Assembly (NCBI RefSeq): GCF_009729415.1
Contig: NZ_MPKW01000003.1
Location: 1 to 64,000 of the forward strand
Direction: 5' to 3'
From: Mycolicibacterium sp. CBMA 234
GTDB taxonomy: Bacteria > Actinomycetota > Actinomycetes > Mycobacteriales > Mycobacteriaceae
Length of the DNA stretch: 64,000 bases
Part shown: piece after piece, positions 8,684 through 17,671 of the stretch
Position numbering within the stretch: position 1 is the first letter of the stretch
How the letters are laid out: every line of letters starts with the position of its first letter
Position numbers and translations under genes: made by a program
The notes under the pieces: model-generated
The model's database searches: none
The model's input: only the letters and a program-made list of their open reading frames with translations
What the model was told of the DNA's origin: nothing

Positions 8684-8831
8684 GCCGCGCCTCTTCTCTG
8701 GCGAAGATCACGACCAAGGTGGCCGTTGTTCTGTGCAACAACCATGCGCCCCGAAATGCTTCCCCGCAAGCATTAATTTGATCGGCTAATTTACTGAAAA
8801 TAGTACTTGACCTGCAAAAACATTGATTAGA

Positions 8832-8843
8832 TAGCTTAAGCTA
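8832..8843. promoter_or_regulatory. 12-bp perfect palindrome in an AT-rich intergenic region
   Basis: tagcttaagcta is a perfect palindrome within an unusually AT-rich stretch (about 8768-8850) between the small membrane-protein gene and lipW. It is a possible operator or promoter element of the 8423-8683 gene, about 150 bp upstream of it. An IdeR iron box was considered, but the match is poor. Confidence 0.25.
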
Positions 8844-8955
8844 AGTAACGAAGATCACGGTTGCGCGGGCGCTAAAATCCGGGATTGGCCGTGCCGCAGC
8901 GCGGTTGCCGCAGCCGATCGGTCGGCTGCGGTCACACATGAGTTAGCCGACGGAG

Positions 8956-9870
8956 CTACCCGACGACGGCTGGGTTCACCATCGGTCGCAGGAACTCCAC
9001 CTGGCTGGCAAAGAACGCTTGGGCCACTTGGGTCTTGGCCGCGACGCCGTCGAACCCGTGGTAGGCGCCCGGCACCACTTCCAGTTCACATGGGACACCG
9101 GCCGTCCGTAGCCGCTCGGCGTACTCGACGTCCTCGTTATGGAAGACGTCCAGGGTCCCGACGCCGACCCAGGCGGGCGGCAGTCCGGACAGGTCTGCTC
9201 GACGGCCCGGGACGGCCACGTCGGGGTCGGCGCCGCCGAGGTAGGCACGCCAGCCGAACCGGTTGGACTTCTGGGTCCACAGCCGGTGGCCGGGGTGGTC
9301 AATTCCGGGCTGGCTGCCCGACCGGTCATCGATCATCGGATAGACCAAAAGCTGTGCTGCCAAAGGAATTTCACCGCGGTCGTAAGCCAGCTGAGCCAAC
9401 GCGGCGCTGAGCCCGCCGCCGGCGCTGGAGCCTCCCACGGCCACCCGGGCCGGGTCCACGGCCGGCAGATCGACCAGCCACTGCAACGCGGTGTAGCAGT
9501 CCTCGAGCCCGGACGGATACGGGTTCTCGGGCGCCAACCGGTACTTCACGGCCGCGACGGTGATGCCCAACTCTTGGGCGAAGCGGCGGCACAGTGCGTC
9601 GTCCTGGGCCGGGCTGCCGATGAGATAGCCGCCGCCGTGGATCCACAGCATCGCGCCGCCGCGGTCGGCGCCCGCGGGCGGCCGGTGCAGCCGGATCCCG
9701 ACCCCCGACGGCAGCGTCAGCACCTCGACGTCGTCGGGGGTGCGGCGTTCCTGCAGGTAAGACATCCACCGAACAAAGCCGATGTTCCACGGCGTGATGG
9801 GGCTGCGCGGCATGAACCGCGCGGCTCGCGCCAACTCAGGGTGGAACTCGACAGAGGAGAGGCCCGACAT
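8956..9870 (-). CDS. lipW: HSL-type esterase/lipase (LipW-like)
   Basis: A 304-aa alpha/beta hydrolase of the hormone-sensitive-lipase family. The oxyanion motif HGGG is at 78-81, the nucleophile Ser149 lies in GSSAG, and the likely acid and base are Asp241 (GTLDVFHNED) and His271 (AYHGFD). There is no signal peptide, so it acts in the cytosol on short- or medium-chain acyl esters. Its length and its position downstream of a Rv0216-like gene match M. tuberculosis LipW (Rv0217c, about 302 aa), although about 7.9 kb of steroid-type genes separate the two here. It is transcribed divergently from the permease gene at 9976. Confidence 0.82.
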   Translation of the reverse strand: MSGLSSVEFHPELARAARFMPRSPITPWNIGFVRWMSYLQERRTPDDVEVLTLPSGVGIRLHRPPAGADRGGAMLWIHGGGYLIGSPAQDDALCRRFAQELGITVAAVKYRLAPENPYPSGLEDCYTALQWLVDLPAVDPARVAVGGSSAGGGLSAALAQLAYDRGEIPLAAQLLVYPMIDDRSGSQPGIDHPGHRLWTQKSNRFGWRAYLGGADPDVAVPGRRADLSGLPPAWVGVGTLDVFHNEDVEYAERLRTAGVPCELEVVPGAYHGFDGVAAKTQVAQAFFASQVEFLRPMVNPAVVG

Positions 9871-9975
9871 CCGACCGACATTACTTAACGAGGCTAATCA
9901 CGCAAGCGGTTGTCCCGCTTCACAGGAAACTCGTTCCCCTGCGCGACTCTGCGCACCAGTGTTCACTGGGACGCT

Positions 9976-11463
9976 GTGACTTCCACGCCGCATACGCATG
10001 TTGAGCCACCCGGACTGACCGCCGAAGACGCGGGCTACCACCACACCCTCAAACCCCGCCAGCTGCAGATGATCGCCATCGGCGGTGCTATCGGCACCGG
10101 ACTGTTCCTGGGCGCGGGCGGCCGCCTGCACAACGCCGGACCGGGGCTGTTCCTGGTCTATCTGGTCTGTGGCGGGTTCGTCTTCCTCATCCTGCGGGCA
10201 CTCGGGGAGCTGGTGTTGCACCGGCCGTCGTCCGGATCCTTCGTGTCGTACGCGCGTGAATTCCTCGGTGAGAAGGCCGCATACGTCGCCGGCTGGATGT
10301 ACTTCCTGAACTGGGCCATGACCTCGATCGTCGACTCCACCGCGATCGCCACGTACTTCCACTTCTGGAAGGTTTTCGGCGCCATCCCGCAATGGCTGAT
10401 CGCGCTCATCGCGTTGGCCATCGTGCTCAGCATGAACCTGATCTCGGTGACCCTGTTCGGCGAGCTTGAATTCTGGGCTGCACTGATCAAAGTCGTTGCG
10501 CTGGTGACGTTCCTGGTCGTCGGCACGGTATTCCTGGTGGGCCGCTTCAAGATTGAGGGGCAGACCACCGGCTTCGGTGTTATCGCGCACACCGGTGGTC
10601 TGTTCCCGACCGGAGTGCTGCCGCTGGTCGTCGTCACCTCGGGCGTTGTTTTCGCTTATGCCGCAGTCGAACTCGTCGGCACTGCCGCGGGCGAGACGGC
10701 TGAACCGCACAAGATCATGCCGCGGGCCATCAACTCCGTCATCTTCCGCATCGCGCTGTTCTATTGCGGGTCGCTGGTGCTGCTCGGCCTACTGCTGCCG
10801 TACACGGCGTACCAGGCCGACGAGAGCCCCTTCGTCACCTTCTTCTCCAAGATCGGCTTCCAGGGTGCCGACACCGTCATGAACATCGTGGTGCTCACCG
10901 CCGCGTTCTCCAGCCTCAACGCGGGCCTGTACTCCACCGGCCGCATCCTGCGGTCCATGGCGATGAACGGCAGCGCACCGAAGTTCACCGGCGTCATGTC
11001 CAAACGCGGTGTGCCCTATGGCGGCATCTGCCTGACCGCCAGCATCGGACTGCTCGGCGTCGTGCTCAACGGCGTGGTGCCGGCCCAGGCGTTCGAGATT
11101 GTGCTGAACATGGCGGCGCTGGGCATCATCGCGTCGTGGGCCACCATTGTGATCTGCCAGCTGCAACTGTTCCGCTGGTCCCAGCGCGGTGAGATGGAAC
11201 GGCCGGCATTCCGGATGTGGGGAGCGCCGTACACGGGGTACTTGACGCTGGCGTTCCTGGGCACGGTGCTGGTTCTGATGGCGTTCGACAAGCCGGTGGG
11301 TACCTGGACGGTGGCCACGCTGGTGCTCATCATCCCGGCGCTGATTCTCGGCTGGTACGCAGCGCGCGGCCGGGTCCTTGAGATCGCCAGAGCGCGGCAG
11401 GGCTTCACCGGGCAGTTCCCGGTGGTGGCGAACCCACCGCCGCCAGGCGAGCGGCAACCCTGA
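9976..11463 (+). CDS. ansP: amino-acid permease, asparagine/aspartate type (AnsP-like)
   Basis: A 495-aa APC-superfamily transporter with about 12 membrane helices. The N-terminal signature is [20 protein letters not shown], followed by [16 protein letters not shown] and [12 protein letters not shown]. These segments match what I know of mycobacterial AnsP1/AnsP2 (Rv2127, Rv0346c) almost residue for residue. It imports L-asparagine or L-aspartate across the inner membrane as a nitrogen source. GTG 9976 is taken as the start because it gives the expected short hydrophilic N-terminus; an upstream GTG at 9910 is in frame but would add an unlikely leader. AnsP1 and AnsP2 cannot be separated by eye. 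Confidence 0.85.
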   Translation: MTSTPHTHVEPPGLTAEDAGYHHTLKPRQLQMIAIGGAIGTGLFLGAGGRLHNAGPGLFLVYLVCGGFVFLILRALGELVLHRPSSGSFVSYAREFLGEKAAYVAGWMYFLNWAMTSIVDSTAIATYFHFWKVFGAIPQWLIALIALAIVLSMNLISVTLFGELEFWAALIKVVALVTFLVVGTVFLVGRFKIEGQTTGFGVIAHTGGLFPTGVLPLVVVTSGVVFAYAAVELVGTAAGETAEPHKIMPRAINSVIFRIALFYCGSLVLLGLLLPYTAYQADESPFVTFFSKIGFQGADTVMNIVVLTAAFSSLNAGLYSTGRILRSMAMNGSAPKFTGVMSKRGVPYGGICLTASIGLLGVVLNGVVPAQAFEIVLNMAALGIIASWATIVICQLQLFRWSQRGEMERPAFRMWGAPYTGYLTLAFLGTVLVLMAFDKPVGTWTVATLVLIIPALILGWYAARGRVLEIARARQGFTGQFPVVANPPPPGERQP

Positions 11464-11525
11464 CCGCGTCCGGCGTTCCTGGCAAAGTGCCATAAGCAGG
11501 CGCCGACGCGCGTATTACTGGGCGA

Positions 11526-12878
11526 GTGGAAATGATGTCGCCGCTGGACGCGATGTTCCTGCTCACCGAATCTCGCGAGCATCCGATGCACGTCGCGGGC
11601 CTGCAGTTGTTCACCCCGCCCGACGGGGCCGGGCCGGAGTTCGTCCACGAGTTGTATCAGGACATGCTGGCCCACACGCATTTCAGCGGGACGTACCGCA
11701 AGCGTCCGGCGCGGGTGCTCGGCGGCGTCGCCAACTTCGGCTGGTCCTACGACGACGAGGTTGATGTCGACTACCACCTGCGGCGGTCCGCGCTGCCCGC
11801 GCCGGGCCGGGTCCGGGAGCTACTGGAGTTGACCTCCCGGCTGCACACCAGCCTGCTGGACCGGCACCGGCCGCTGTGGGAGACCTATCTCGTGGAGGGG
11901 CTTGAGGACGGCCGATTCGCGGTGTATTCCAAAACCCACCACGCGCTGGTTGACGGGATTTCGGCGTTGCGGCTGACCATGCGCACGCTGTCCGAAGACC
12001 CGGCCGAGGCCGAGGTACGCGTGCCGTGGAACCTGCAGTCGCGCAAGCGGGATGCAGAGAGCAAGTCCGTCCTGAAGTCGGCGATGGGTGCCGTCAGCTC
12101 GGCGTTGGGACTTGCGCCGTCGACGCTTCGGGTGGCTCGTACGGCACTGTTCGAGCAGCAGTACACCGCACCGTTCAATGCACCCAGGACGATGTTCAAC
12201 GTCAAGATCGGCGGCGCCCGACGGGTGGCCGCGCAGTCGTGGCCCGTTGCCCGGATCAAGGCGGTCAAGCAGGCCGCGGGCTCGACCGTCAACGATGTCG
12301 TGCTGGCGATGTGCGCGGGCGCATTGCGCGGCTATTTGATGGAGCAGGACGCGCTGCCGGACGCACCCCTGGTGGCCATGGTGCCGGTGAGCCTGCGGTC
12401 CGAGGCCGACGTCGATGCCGGCGGCAACCAGGTCGGCGCCGTCCTGTGCAACCTCGCCACCGACGTCAAGGATCCGGCGGCGCGGTTGGCGGCCATCTCC
12501 GAGTCGATGCGCGGCAACAAGGAGGTACTTGCCGGGCTGTCGAAGACGGAATCAGTCGCGCTGTCCGCGCTGTTGCTGGCGCCGACCGCGCTGGCCAACG
12601 TGCCCGGTTTCATCGCAGCGACGCCGCCTCCGTTCAACATCGTGATCTCGAACGTGCCGGGGCCGCGCGTGCCGATGTACTGGAAGGGTGCGCGATTGGA
12701 CGGCAACTATCCGCTGTCGATCGCGCTGGACGGTCAGGCGCTCAACATCACGCTGGTGAACAACGGGGGCAACCTGGACTTCGGGTTGGTCGGCTGTCGG
12801 CACACCGTGCCACACCTGCAGCGGCTGCTCGGCCATCTCGAGGATTCACTAGCGGACCTGGAGCACGCGGTCCTCTAA
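11526..12878 (+). CDS. wax ester synthase/diacylglycerol acyltransferase (WS/DGAT family)
   Basis: A 450-aa protein of the WS/DGAT family, which transfers an acyl chain from acyl-CoA to diacylglycerol or a fatty alcohol to make storage lipid. The catalytic motif HHALVDG is at residues 138-144. PLWETYLVEGL just before it and ISNVPGPR near the C-terminus are family hallmarks. The start is GTG 11526 (MEMMSPLDAMF); ATG 11532 and 11535 are also in frame. No signal peptide is present; family members sit on the inner membrane or lipid droplets. A long inverted repeat just downstream separates it from the convergent DUF559 gene. Confidence 0.87.
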   Translation: MEMMSPLDAMFLLTESREHPMHVAGLQLFTPPDGAGPEFVHELYQDMLAHTHFSGTYRKRPARVLGGVANFGWSYDDEVDVDYHLRRSALPAPGRVRELLELTSRLHTSLLDRHRPLWETYLVEGLEDGRFAVYSKTHHALVDGISALRLTMRTLSEDPAEAEVRVPWNLQSRKRDAESKSVLKSAMGAVSSALGLAPSTLRVARTALFEQQYTAPFNAPRTMFNVKIGGARRVAAQSWPVARIKAVKQAAGSTVNDVVLAMCAGALRGYLMEQDALPDAPLVAMVPVSLRSEADVDAGGNQVGAVLCNLATDVKDPAARLAAISESMRGNKEVLAGLSKTESVALSALLLAPTALANVPGFIAATPPPFNIVISNVPGPRVPMYWKGARLDGNYPLSIALDGQALNITLVNNGGNLDFGLVGCRHTVPHLQRLLGHLEDSLADLEHAVL

Positions 12879-12910
12879 CCGCCGGTCAGCCCATCGGCAT
12901 GCGTGAGACT

Positions 12911-12970
12911 CGCGAACCTGACCATATGGCGAAAATTGTGGTCTCAGAGCGCCATCCGGTCAGGTTCGCG
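12911..12970. terminator. 60-bp hairpin between convergent genes
   Basis: Arms of 20 bases (12911-12930 and 12951-12970) pair with two mismatches; the outer 13 bases (cgcgaacctgacc / ggtcaggttcgcg) are perfect. The loop is 20 bases. There is no T-tract on either strand. Placed 32 bp after the WS/DGAT stop and 10 bp before the end of the DUF559 gene, it probably acts as a two-way terminator or RNA 3'-end stabiliser. Confidence 0.6.
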
Positions 12971-12980
12971 CAACCCTTGC

Positions 12981-13880
12981 TCACGACGCATGCCGCCACT
13001 TTGTTTGCGTGGGGCCGATCCGCAGGTCCAAGGCTTCATCCACCGAACCCCGCGACGCCCGTGCATGGGCGATCCTCCGCAACACAACGCCTGCCGGATC
13101 ACGCGAAGTTACCCGGATGACGAGCCAGCCCATCTCGATCATCTCCTCGATTCGGGCGATGTCCCTGCGAATCTGCTCCGGGTCCGTGTGATGCCGACCC
13201 TCGTACTCCACGGCGACTTTCAACTCCGGCCAAGCGAAGTCGACGACCCCGATAAGCACGCCGTATTCGTTGCAGATCGGGTGTTGGCTCTCCGGCGGCG
13301 GGAATCCTGCGCGCAAGAGGAGTAGTCGCAAGGCTGTTTCGCGAGGCGATTCGGCTTTGGGATCAACAAGCGCGATCGACTCCCGCGCGTGCCTGATTCC
13401 GCGCTGACCGGGATGACGCTGTGCGGCCAATTCGATGTCGGCCACCGTCAGCTTCGTCGCCCGCGCCAGCGCGTCGATCGCGGCAACTGCGACGTCCTGC
13501 GGAAACTTTCGTGCCAGATCGACCGCGGTGCGGGTCGCCGTCGTCAGTCGGAGATCGCCGACCGTGCACACCTCATCGGGGTCGGGGGAGTCCTCCCACA
13601 CCACGAGGCCACGAGTCGGTCGGCAAGGACTGCCAATGATGTTGGCAGGCAACGCCGCATCGATATACCGTGCCCCGTGCATCGCGGCTGCTGAGAACCC
13701 AGCCAGCACGCCGGTGCGTCGGGATCGCAGCCATGCTGCCTTCGCCCGCAGGGTCGCGGTCGGCCGGGTACCCCTCGGTACGTACACGTCCTGGTGCACG
13801 GCAACGAAATTCGTTCGCAACTGATGCCGCGTCAGCAGCCCGGCCGCCAACGCCTCACTCCCGATGAATGGCTCCCCCAC
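12981..13880 (-). CDS. DUF559-type, PD-(D/E)XK nuclease-like protein
   Basis: A 299-aa protein. The N-terminal half resembles AbiEi/type IV antitoxin-like winged-helix proteins (ALAAGLLTRHQLR, then DVYVPRGT). The C-terminal half is DUF559-like with a nuclease-type core at about residues 205-245: VVDFAWPELKVAVEYEGRHH, where the Asp, the Glu and the Lys in ELK fit PD-(D/E)XK spacing. Such proteins are common and variable in actinobacteria; their function is not established, and DNA cleavage or repair is only inferred from fold. It stands alone, with a long hairpin after its stop codon. The start is ATG or GTG at 13880. Confidence 0.68.
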   Translation of the reverse strand: MGEPFIGSEALAAGLLTRHQLRTNFVAVHQDVYVPRGTRPTATLRAKAAWLRSRRTGVLAGFSAAAMHGARYIDAALPANIIGSPCRPTRGLVVWEDSPDPDEVCTVGDLRLTTATRTAVDLARKFPQDVAVAAIDALARATKLTVADIELAAQRHPGQRGIRHARESIALVDPKAESPRETALRLLLLRAGFPPPESQHPICNEYGVLIGVVDFAWPELKVAVEYEGRHHTDPEQIRRDIARIEEMIEMGWLVIRVTSRDPAGVVLRRIAHARASRGSVDEALDLRIGPTQTKWRHAS

Positions 13881-14017
13881 ATCGGCAGTGTGCCCCGACG
13901 TTTGTCGATGCAGCCAGTGTCGCTCGGCCGTTCCTGTGGATAACTCTCAATCCTGACTGGAGGGCGGAAAAGTGGCCTGAAAATCACCGCGTGGTCAGGC
14001 TCGAGGGAAGGCGCCCG

Positions 14018-15277
14018 TCACAGCGGCGGCGGGGCCCAGGGCAGGGTGATGTCGGGCAGGCCGGGGACCTGCAGCACATGCGTGGGCCCGTCAACCGGGG
14101 GCGGCGTATCGGTAGGGGACGCCTGCGGATTGTGCGGACCGTCGGCCGGTGAGGCAGGAGCAGGCGGGGCCGGGCTGTCGGTGGCGGAAGAGCTTGGCGC
14201 GTCGACTGTTTGAGACGACGACGGTGGTGACGACGAGGACGCAGGAGCAGGAGCAGAAGCTGACGACGACGCTGTTGAGGCCGGCGTGCTGGGCGCGACG
14301 GTCGGGGCCGCGGTGGATGTTGGGGCGACCGTGGTCGGGGCGACGGTGGTGGCCGTCGTGACCGGAGGCGCGGGCGGTGCCGGTGGCGGCGGCGCCACCG
14401 GGTGGGGCGCTACCGCGGCAGCCGTTGCAGGAGCGGCGGACGGCGACTTCAGGCTGCCGGTCATGGGGCCGGGCGTCCGCGGTGCCAATGCGCATTGCAC
14501 CTCGTGGCTGCCGGCAGACCAGCTAGCTGGGCCGATCGGTCGGTAGTTCATGGCCAGGTCGCTCGATAGCAGTGTCTTCGGCTCAAGATATGCAGTCGTC
14601 AGGGCGGCACAGGCCGGGTGCAGCACCGCGTCTTGCTCAGCATCTGACGGCGGGCCGCCGTGAAAATGCGCACCGAGGTCGATGGGGCCGACTGCTTCGA
14701 CCGAATGCGGCTCTGCGCAGTCGACCGGCACCAAGCCAGATTGGCCGCCCTTCGCATCGACACCCAGGCATGTGCCCGGAGGCCAGACCCGCGACTGATC
14801 CAGTTCGGCGACCTGGCCCCGGAACGGCAGCTGCTGGCCGTTCACGCCCGGTAACTGCAGTCCGCACAACGCGACTCGGCTGCCGGAGCCGGAACTGTCG
14901 GAACTGACCGACCGCAGCAGACCGTACGCGAACCTGCCGTTCGGGTCGTAGTGCTGGCCGAGGTAGCGGCGGCCGGACACTGCGCAGGTTTCGATATCGC
15001 CATCGCCCGCATCGCCGCTCAAGGCGTTGACCACCTCGAACAGATGCGGGCTGCTGCACTGCACGAACGCCGGCCGCTGGGGCGGTTCAGGTTGCCAGGC
15101 CAGGCAGCTGCCGGCGTGGGCACTGCGAAATACGGCATCCGTGGGGTCGTCATCCGACTTGCCTGGAGACGGCCCGCCAGCGGCCACGGTGACCACGCCG
15201 CCGATCAAAAGGGCACACAGCAATGCCGCCAGCAAATTGCGGCGGGACGCCCACGATGCGATCGATTGCAGTGCCAT
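14018..15277 (-). CDS. membrane-anchored septum-formation-like protein with Pro/Ser/Thr tail
   Basis: A 419-aa protein. Residues about 14-33 (NLLAALLCALLIGGVVTVAA) form a single N-terminal membrane helix. An exposed domain with paired cysteines and the repeated pattern GSCLAW...C...HLFEV and GTCLGV...C...HSVEAV follows, matching the Septum_form family (two copies). From about residue 280 the chain is a long Pro/Ala/Ser/Thr tail, probably disordered or glycosylated. ATG 15277 is preferred over an in-frame TTG at 15328 because it places the membrane helix correctly. A role at the cell envelope or division site is suggested only by the family name. The last gene codons are followed by no clear terminator. 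Confidence 0.7.
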   Translation of the reverse strand: MALQSIASWASRRNLLAALLCALLIGGVVTVAAGGPSPGKSDDDPTDAVFRSAHAGSCLAWQPEPPQRPAFVQCSSPHLFEVVNALSGDAGDGDIETCAVSGRRYLGQHYDPNGRFAYGLLRSVSSDSSGSGSRVALCGLQLPGVNGQQLPFRGQVAELDQSRVWPPGTCLGVDAKGGQSGLVPVDCAEPHSVEAVGPIDLGAHFHGGPPSDAEQDAVLHPACAALTTAYLEPKTLLSSDLAMNYRPIGPASWSAGSHEVQCALAPRTPGPMTGSLKSPSAAPATAAAVAPHPVAPPPPAPPAPPVTTATTVAPTTVAPTSTAAPTVAPSTPASTASSSASAPAPASSSSPPSSSQTVDAPSSSATDSPAPPAPASPADGPHNPQASPTDTPPPVDGPTHVLQVPGLPDITLPWAPPPL

Positions 15278-15367
15278 CGGGCATACAGCCTGACATATCC
15301 GGGAGGTCGGCGCAGCGTCGCGGGTCAATCTCCACCGAGTCGGGGCCGACTCGTGATGCGCGACGAC

Positions 15368-17527
15368 CTACTTGAGCAAAGGGTCGCGCGGCAACCCGAG
15401 GATCCGCTCGGCGATGGTGTTGCGGGTGATCTCCGAGGTACCACCCGCGATGGTCATGGCGCGGTAGCCCAGGTAGGCCTGGGTGAGCGTTGGAGTTTGC
15501 CCAGTGACGGCCGCTGGGCCGGCCAGTTCCATGCCCAGTTCGGTCAGGCGCTGCCCTTGCTCGGCGACCACCAATTTGGTGACGTTGCCTTCGGGGCCCG
15601 GACCGGAGCCCGCGATGGCGCGACTGATCCGGCGCAGATTCAACAGCCGCAGGGTGTGGCCCTCGGCGATCACCGCCCCGGCTCGCCCGAGCAGCTCCGC
15701 AGCCCGCGGCGCCGGGACAGAGTCGAACAGTGCGATCAGATCGTCCGCGGTGAAACCCGACTGCGCCCCCGACCCACCGCCGATGGACAGCCGCTCGTTG
15801 CCCAGCGTCGCCCGCGCCACCAGCCAGCCCTTGTTGACGTCACCGACCACGTCGGCGTCCGGCACGAACACCTCGTCGAAGAACACCTCGTTGAAATGTG
15901 CGTTCCCGGTCAGGCCCTTCAGCGGATTCACGGTCACACCGGGCGACTTCATATCGATCGCCATCATCGTGACGCCGGCATGCTTGGTCGCGTCCGGATC
16001 GGTGCGCACGGTCGCCAGACCCCACTGGCAGTACTGGGCCAGGCTGGTCCACACCTTCTGGCCAGTCACCAGCCAGCCGCCGTCGACCTTTTTAGCGCTG
16101 GTGCGCACGGCCGCCGCGTCCGAGCCGGCCTCGGGCTCGGAAAACAGCTGGCACCACATGATTTCGCCGCGCAGCACCGGGTACACCCAGCGCTCGCGCT
16201 GATCGTCAGTGCCGGCCTGGGCGATGGTCAGCGTCACCCAGCCCGTGATCCCCAGGTCAGGACGCTCCACATCGCGGAACTCCTCTTCGATGGCCAACTG
16301 CTCCAGCACGCCCGCGTCACGGCCCCACGGCTTGGGCCAGTGCGGCACCAGATAGCCGGAGTCGACGAGGAAATCGCGCTGCTTGTCCTCTGTCAGTGAG
16401 CGCAAGGTGGCGACCGCCTCGCGGGCCGCAGTCCGGTGCTCTTCGGCTTCAGCGGGCAGCGCGAACGACGCACCATGGGCCCGGCCGGTGCGCTGGGCGT
16501 CGACGACGTCGGCCAGCGGGTCGGCTCCGTCGGCGGTCAACGCGGCCAGCGTCCGCGCCCGGCGCAGGTAGAGGTGCGCGTCGTGCTCCCACGTGAACCC
16601 GATACCGCCGTGTAACTGAATATTGTTCTCGGCGTTGAAGATTTCGCTGTGGATCGCTTGGGTGGCCGCCACTGCGGCGGCGAACCACGCGTCATCCAGG
16701 TCGTCCGCGCGAGCCGCATCCCACGCTGCAGCGGTGGTTAGTTCGGCCGCCACTAGCATGTTGGCCGCGTGGTGTTTGACGGCCTGGAAGGTGCCGATGG
16801 TCCGGCCGAATTGCTCTCGTACCTTGGCGTATTCGACCGCCATGTCCAGCGCCGCCCAGCTGGTCCCGACCGCCTCAGCCGCGGCCAGAATGCGAAAAGC
16901 CGTGTGCGCCTTGGTTGCAGCTCCACGTAGTACGGCGATTACCTCGGCCTGTTCCAGGTTGACCGAGCCAATGCTGCGCGTGGTGTCCACCGACTCCAAT
17001 GGCGTGACGGTGACGCCGGTGGCTTTCGCGTCGACGACCACCACGTCATCAGCGGCGACAAGCACCAGCAGTCCGGCATCCGGGGCGCCGAGGACCGTCG
17101 GACTCATTCCGTACACCGTGTGGCCGCTGATGTGGACGTGCCCCGACAATCCCAGCGCGGCTACCGTGCTGCCGTCGGCCAATCCGGGAAGCAGTGCCGC
17201 GCGTAGTGATTCAGTGCCGCACCGGTCGATCACCACGGCGGCGGCGACGCTCGGCAGGAAGGGGCCGGGGCACAGTTCGCGGCCCTGTGCCTCCAGCACC
17301 ACCGCCAGTTCCGGCAGTCCGAAACCGGACCCGCCATACGCCTCGGGCACGGCGAGGCCCTGCCAGCCGAGGTTGGCTGCGGCCGTCCAGAATTCGGCAG
17401 GATGCGTCGCCGCGGCGTCCAGGGTGGCGCGCGCGGCGGCGCGGCTACCAAGCCGTTGCAGCAGCCCGATTGCCGCGTTCGCGAGGTCGTTGTGTTCGTC
17501 GGTGATCGCCAGCGCTGAGGTGCCCAT
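15368..17527 (-). CDS. fadE6: fused two-domain acyl-CoA dehydrogenase (FadE6-like)
   Basis: A 719-aa protein made of two acyl-CoA dehydrogenase modules in one chain. The first (about 1-345) ends with LHGGIGFTWEHDAHLYLRR; the second (about 365-719) contains MWCQLFSEPEAGSD, the FAD-binding GQKVWTS, and the C-terminal GGTSEITRNTIAERILG. Such fusions match M. tuberculosis FadE6 (about 731 aa). It catalyses alpha,beta-dehydrogenation of an acyl-CoA in beta-oxidation, and one domain may be mainly structural. ATG 17527 is preferred; an in-frame start at 17554 would add nine unlikely residues. It is divergent from the LipC-like gene. The FadE6 label rests on length and sequence feel only. Confidence 0.78.
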   Translation of the reverse strand: MGTSALAITDEHNDLANAAIGLLQRLGSRAAARATLDAAATHPAEFWTAAANLGWQGLAVPEAYGGSGFGLPELAVVLEAQGRELCPGPFLPSVAAAVVIDRCGTESLRAALLPGLADGSTVAALGLSGHVHISGHTVYGMSPTVLGAPDAGLLVLVAADDVVVVDAKATGVTVTPLESVDTTRSIGSVNLEQAEVIAVLRGAATKAHTAFRILAAAEAVGTSWAALDMAVEYAKVREQFGRTIGTFQAVKHHAANMLVAAELTTAAAWDAARADDLDDAWFAAAVAATQAIHSEIFNAENNIQLHGGIGFTWEHDAHLYLRRARTLAALTADGADPLADVVDAQRTGRAHGASFALPAEAEEHRTAAREAVATLRSLTEDKQRDFLVDSGYLVPHWPKPWGRDAGVLEQLAIEEEFRDVERPDLGITGWVTLTIAQAGTDDQRERWVYPVLRGEIMWCQLFSEPEAGSDAAAVRTSAKKVDGGWLVTGQKVWTSLAQYCQWGLATVRTDPDATKHAGVTMMAIDMKSPGVTVNPLKGLTGNAHFNEVFFDEVFVPDADVVGDVNKGWLVARATLGNERLSIGGGSGAQSGFTADDLIALFDSVPAPRAAELLGRAGAVIAEGHTLRLLNLRRISRAIAGSGPGPEGNVTKLVVAEQGQRLTELGMELAGPAAVTGQTPTLTQAYLGYRAMTIAGGTSEITRNTIAERILGLPRDPLLK

Positions 17528-17671
17528 CGCTCGACTGTAAGCACGACGGTGCAAGTTCGAATAGGCCCTGAACAGCTGTGATGCACTTCACAAACGAACA
17601 GTCGCTGAACTGTGACCGCCAACTTGCCGTGGCCCCGAAATCGCCTAGTCAGCCCGGTGTACGCTCGCGAA

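Noticed and set aside
8827..8845. Possible IdeR iron box in the AT-rich gap before lipW
   Set aside because: Only about 8 of 19 positions match the IdeR consensus, and no iron-related gene is next to it.
12026..13120. Forward frame running past the WS/DGAT stop
   Set aside because: Arg/Ala/Gly-rich translation with no domain; it crosses the hairpin and overlaps two better genes.
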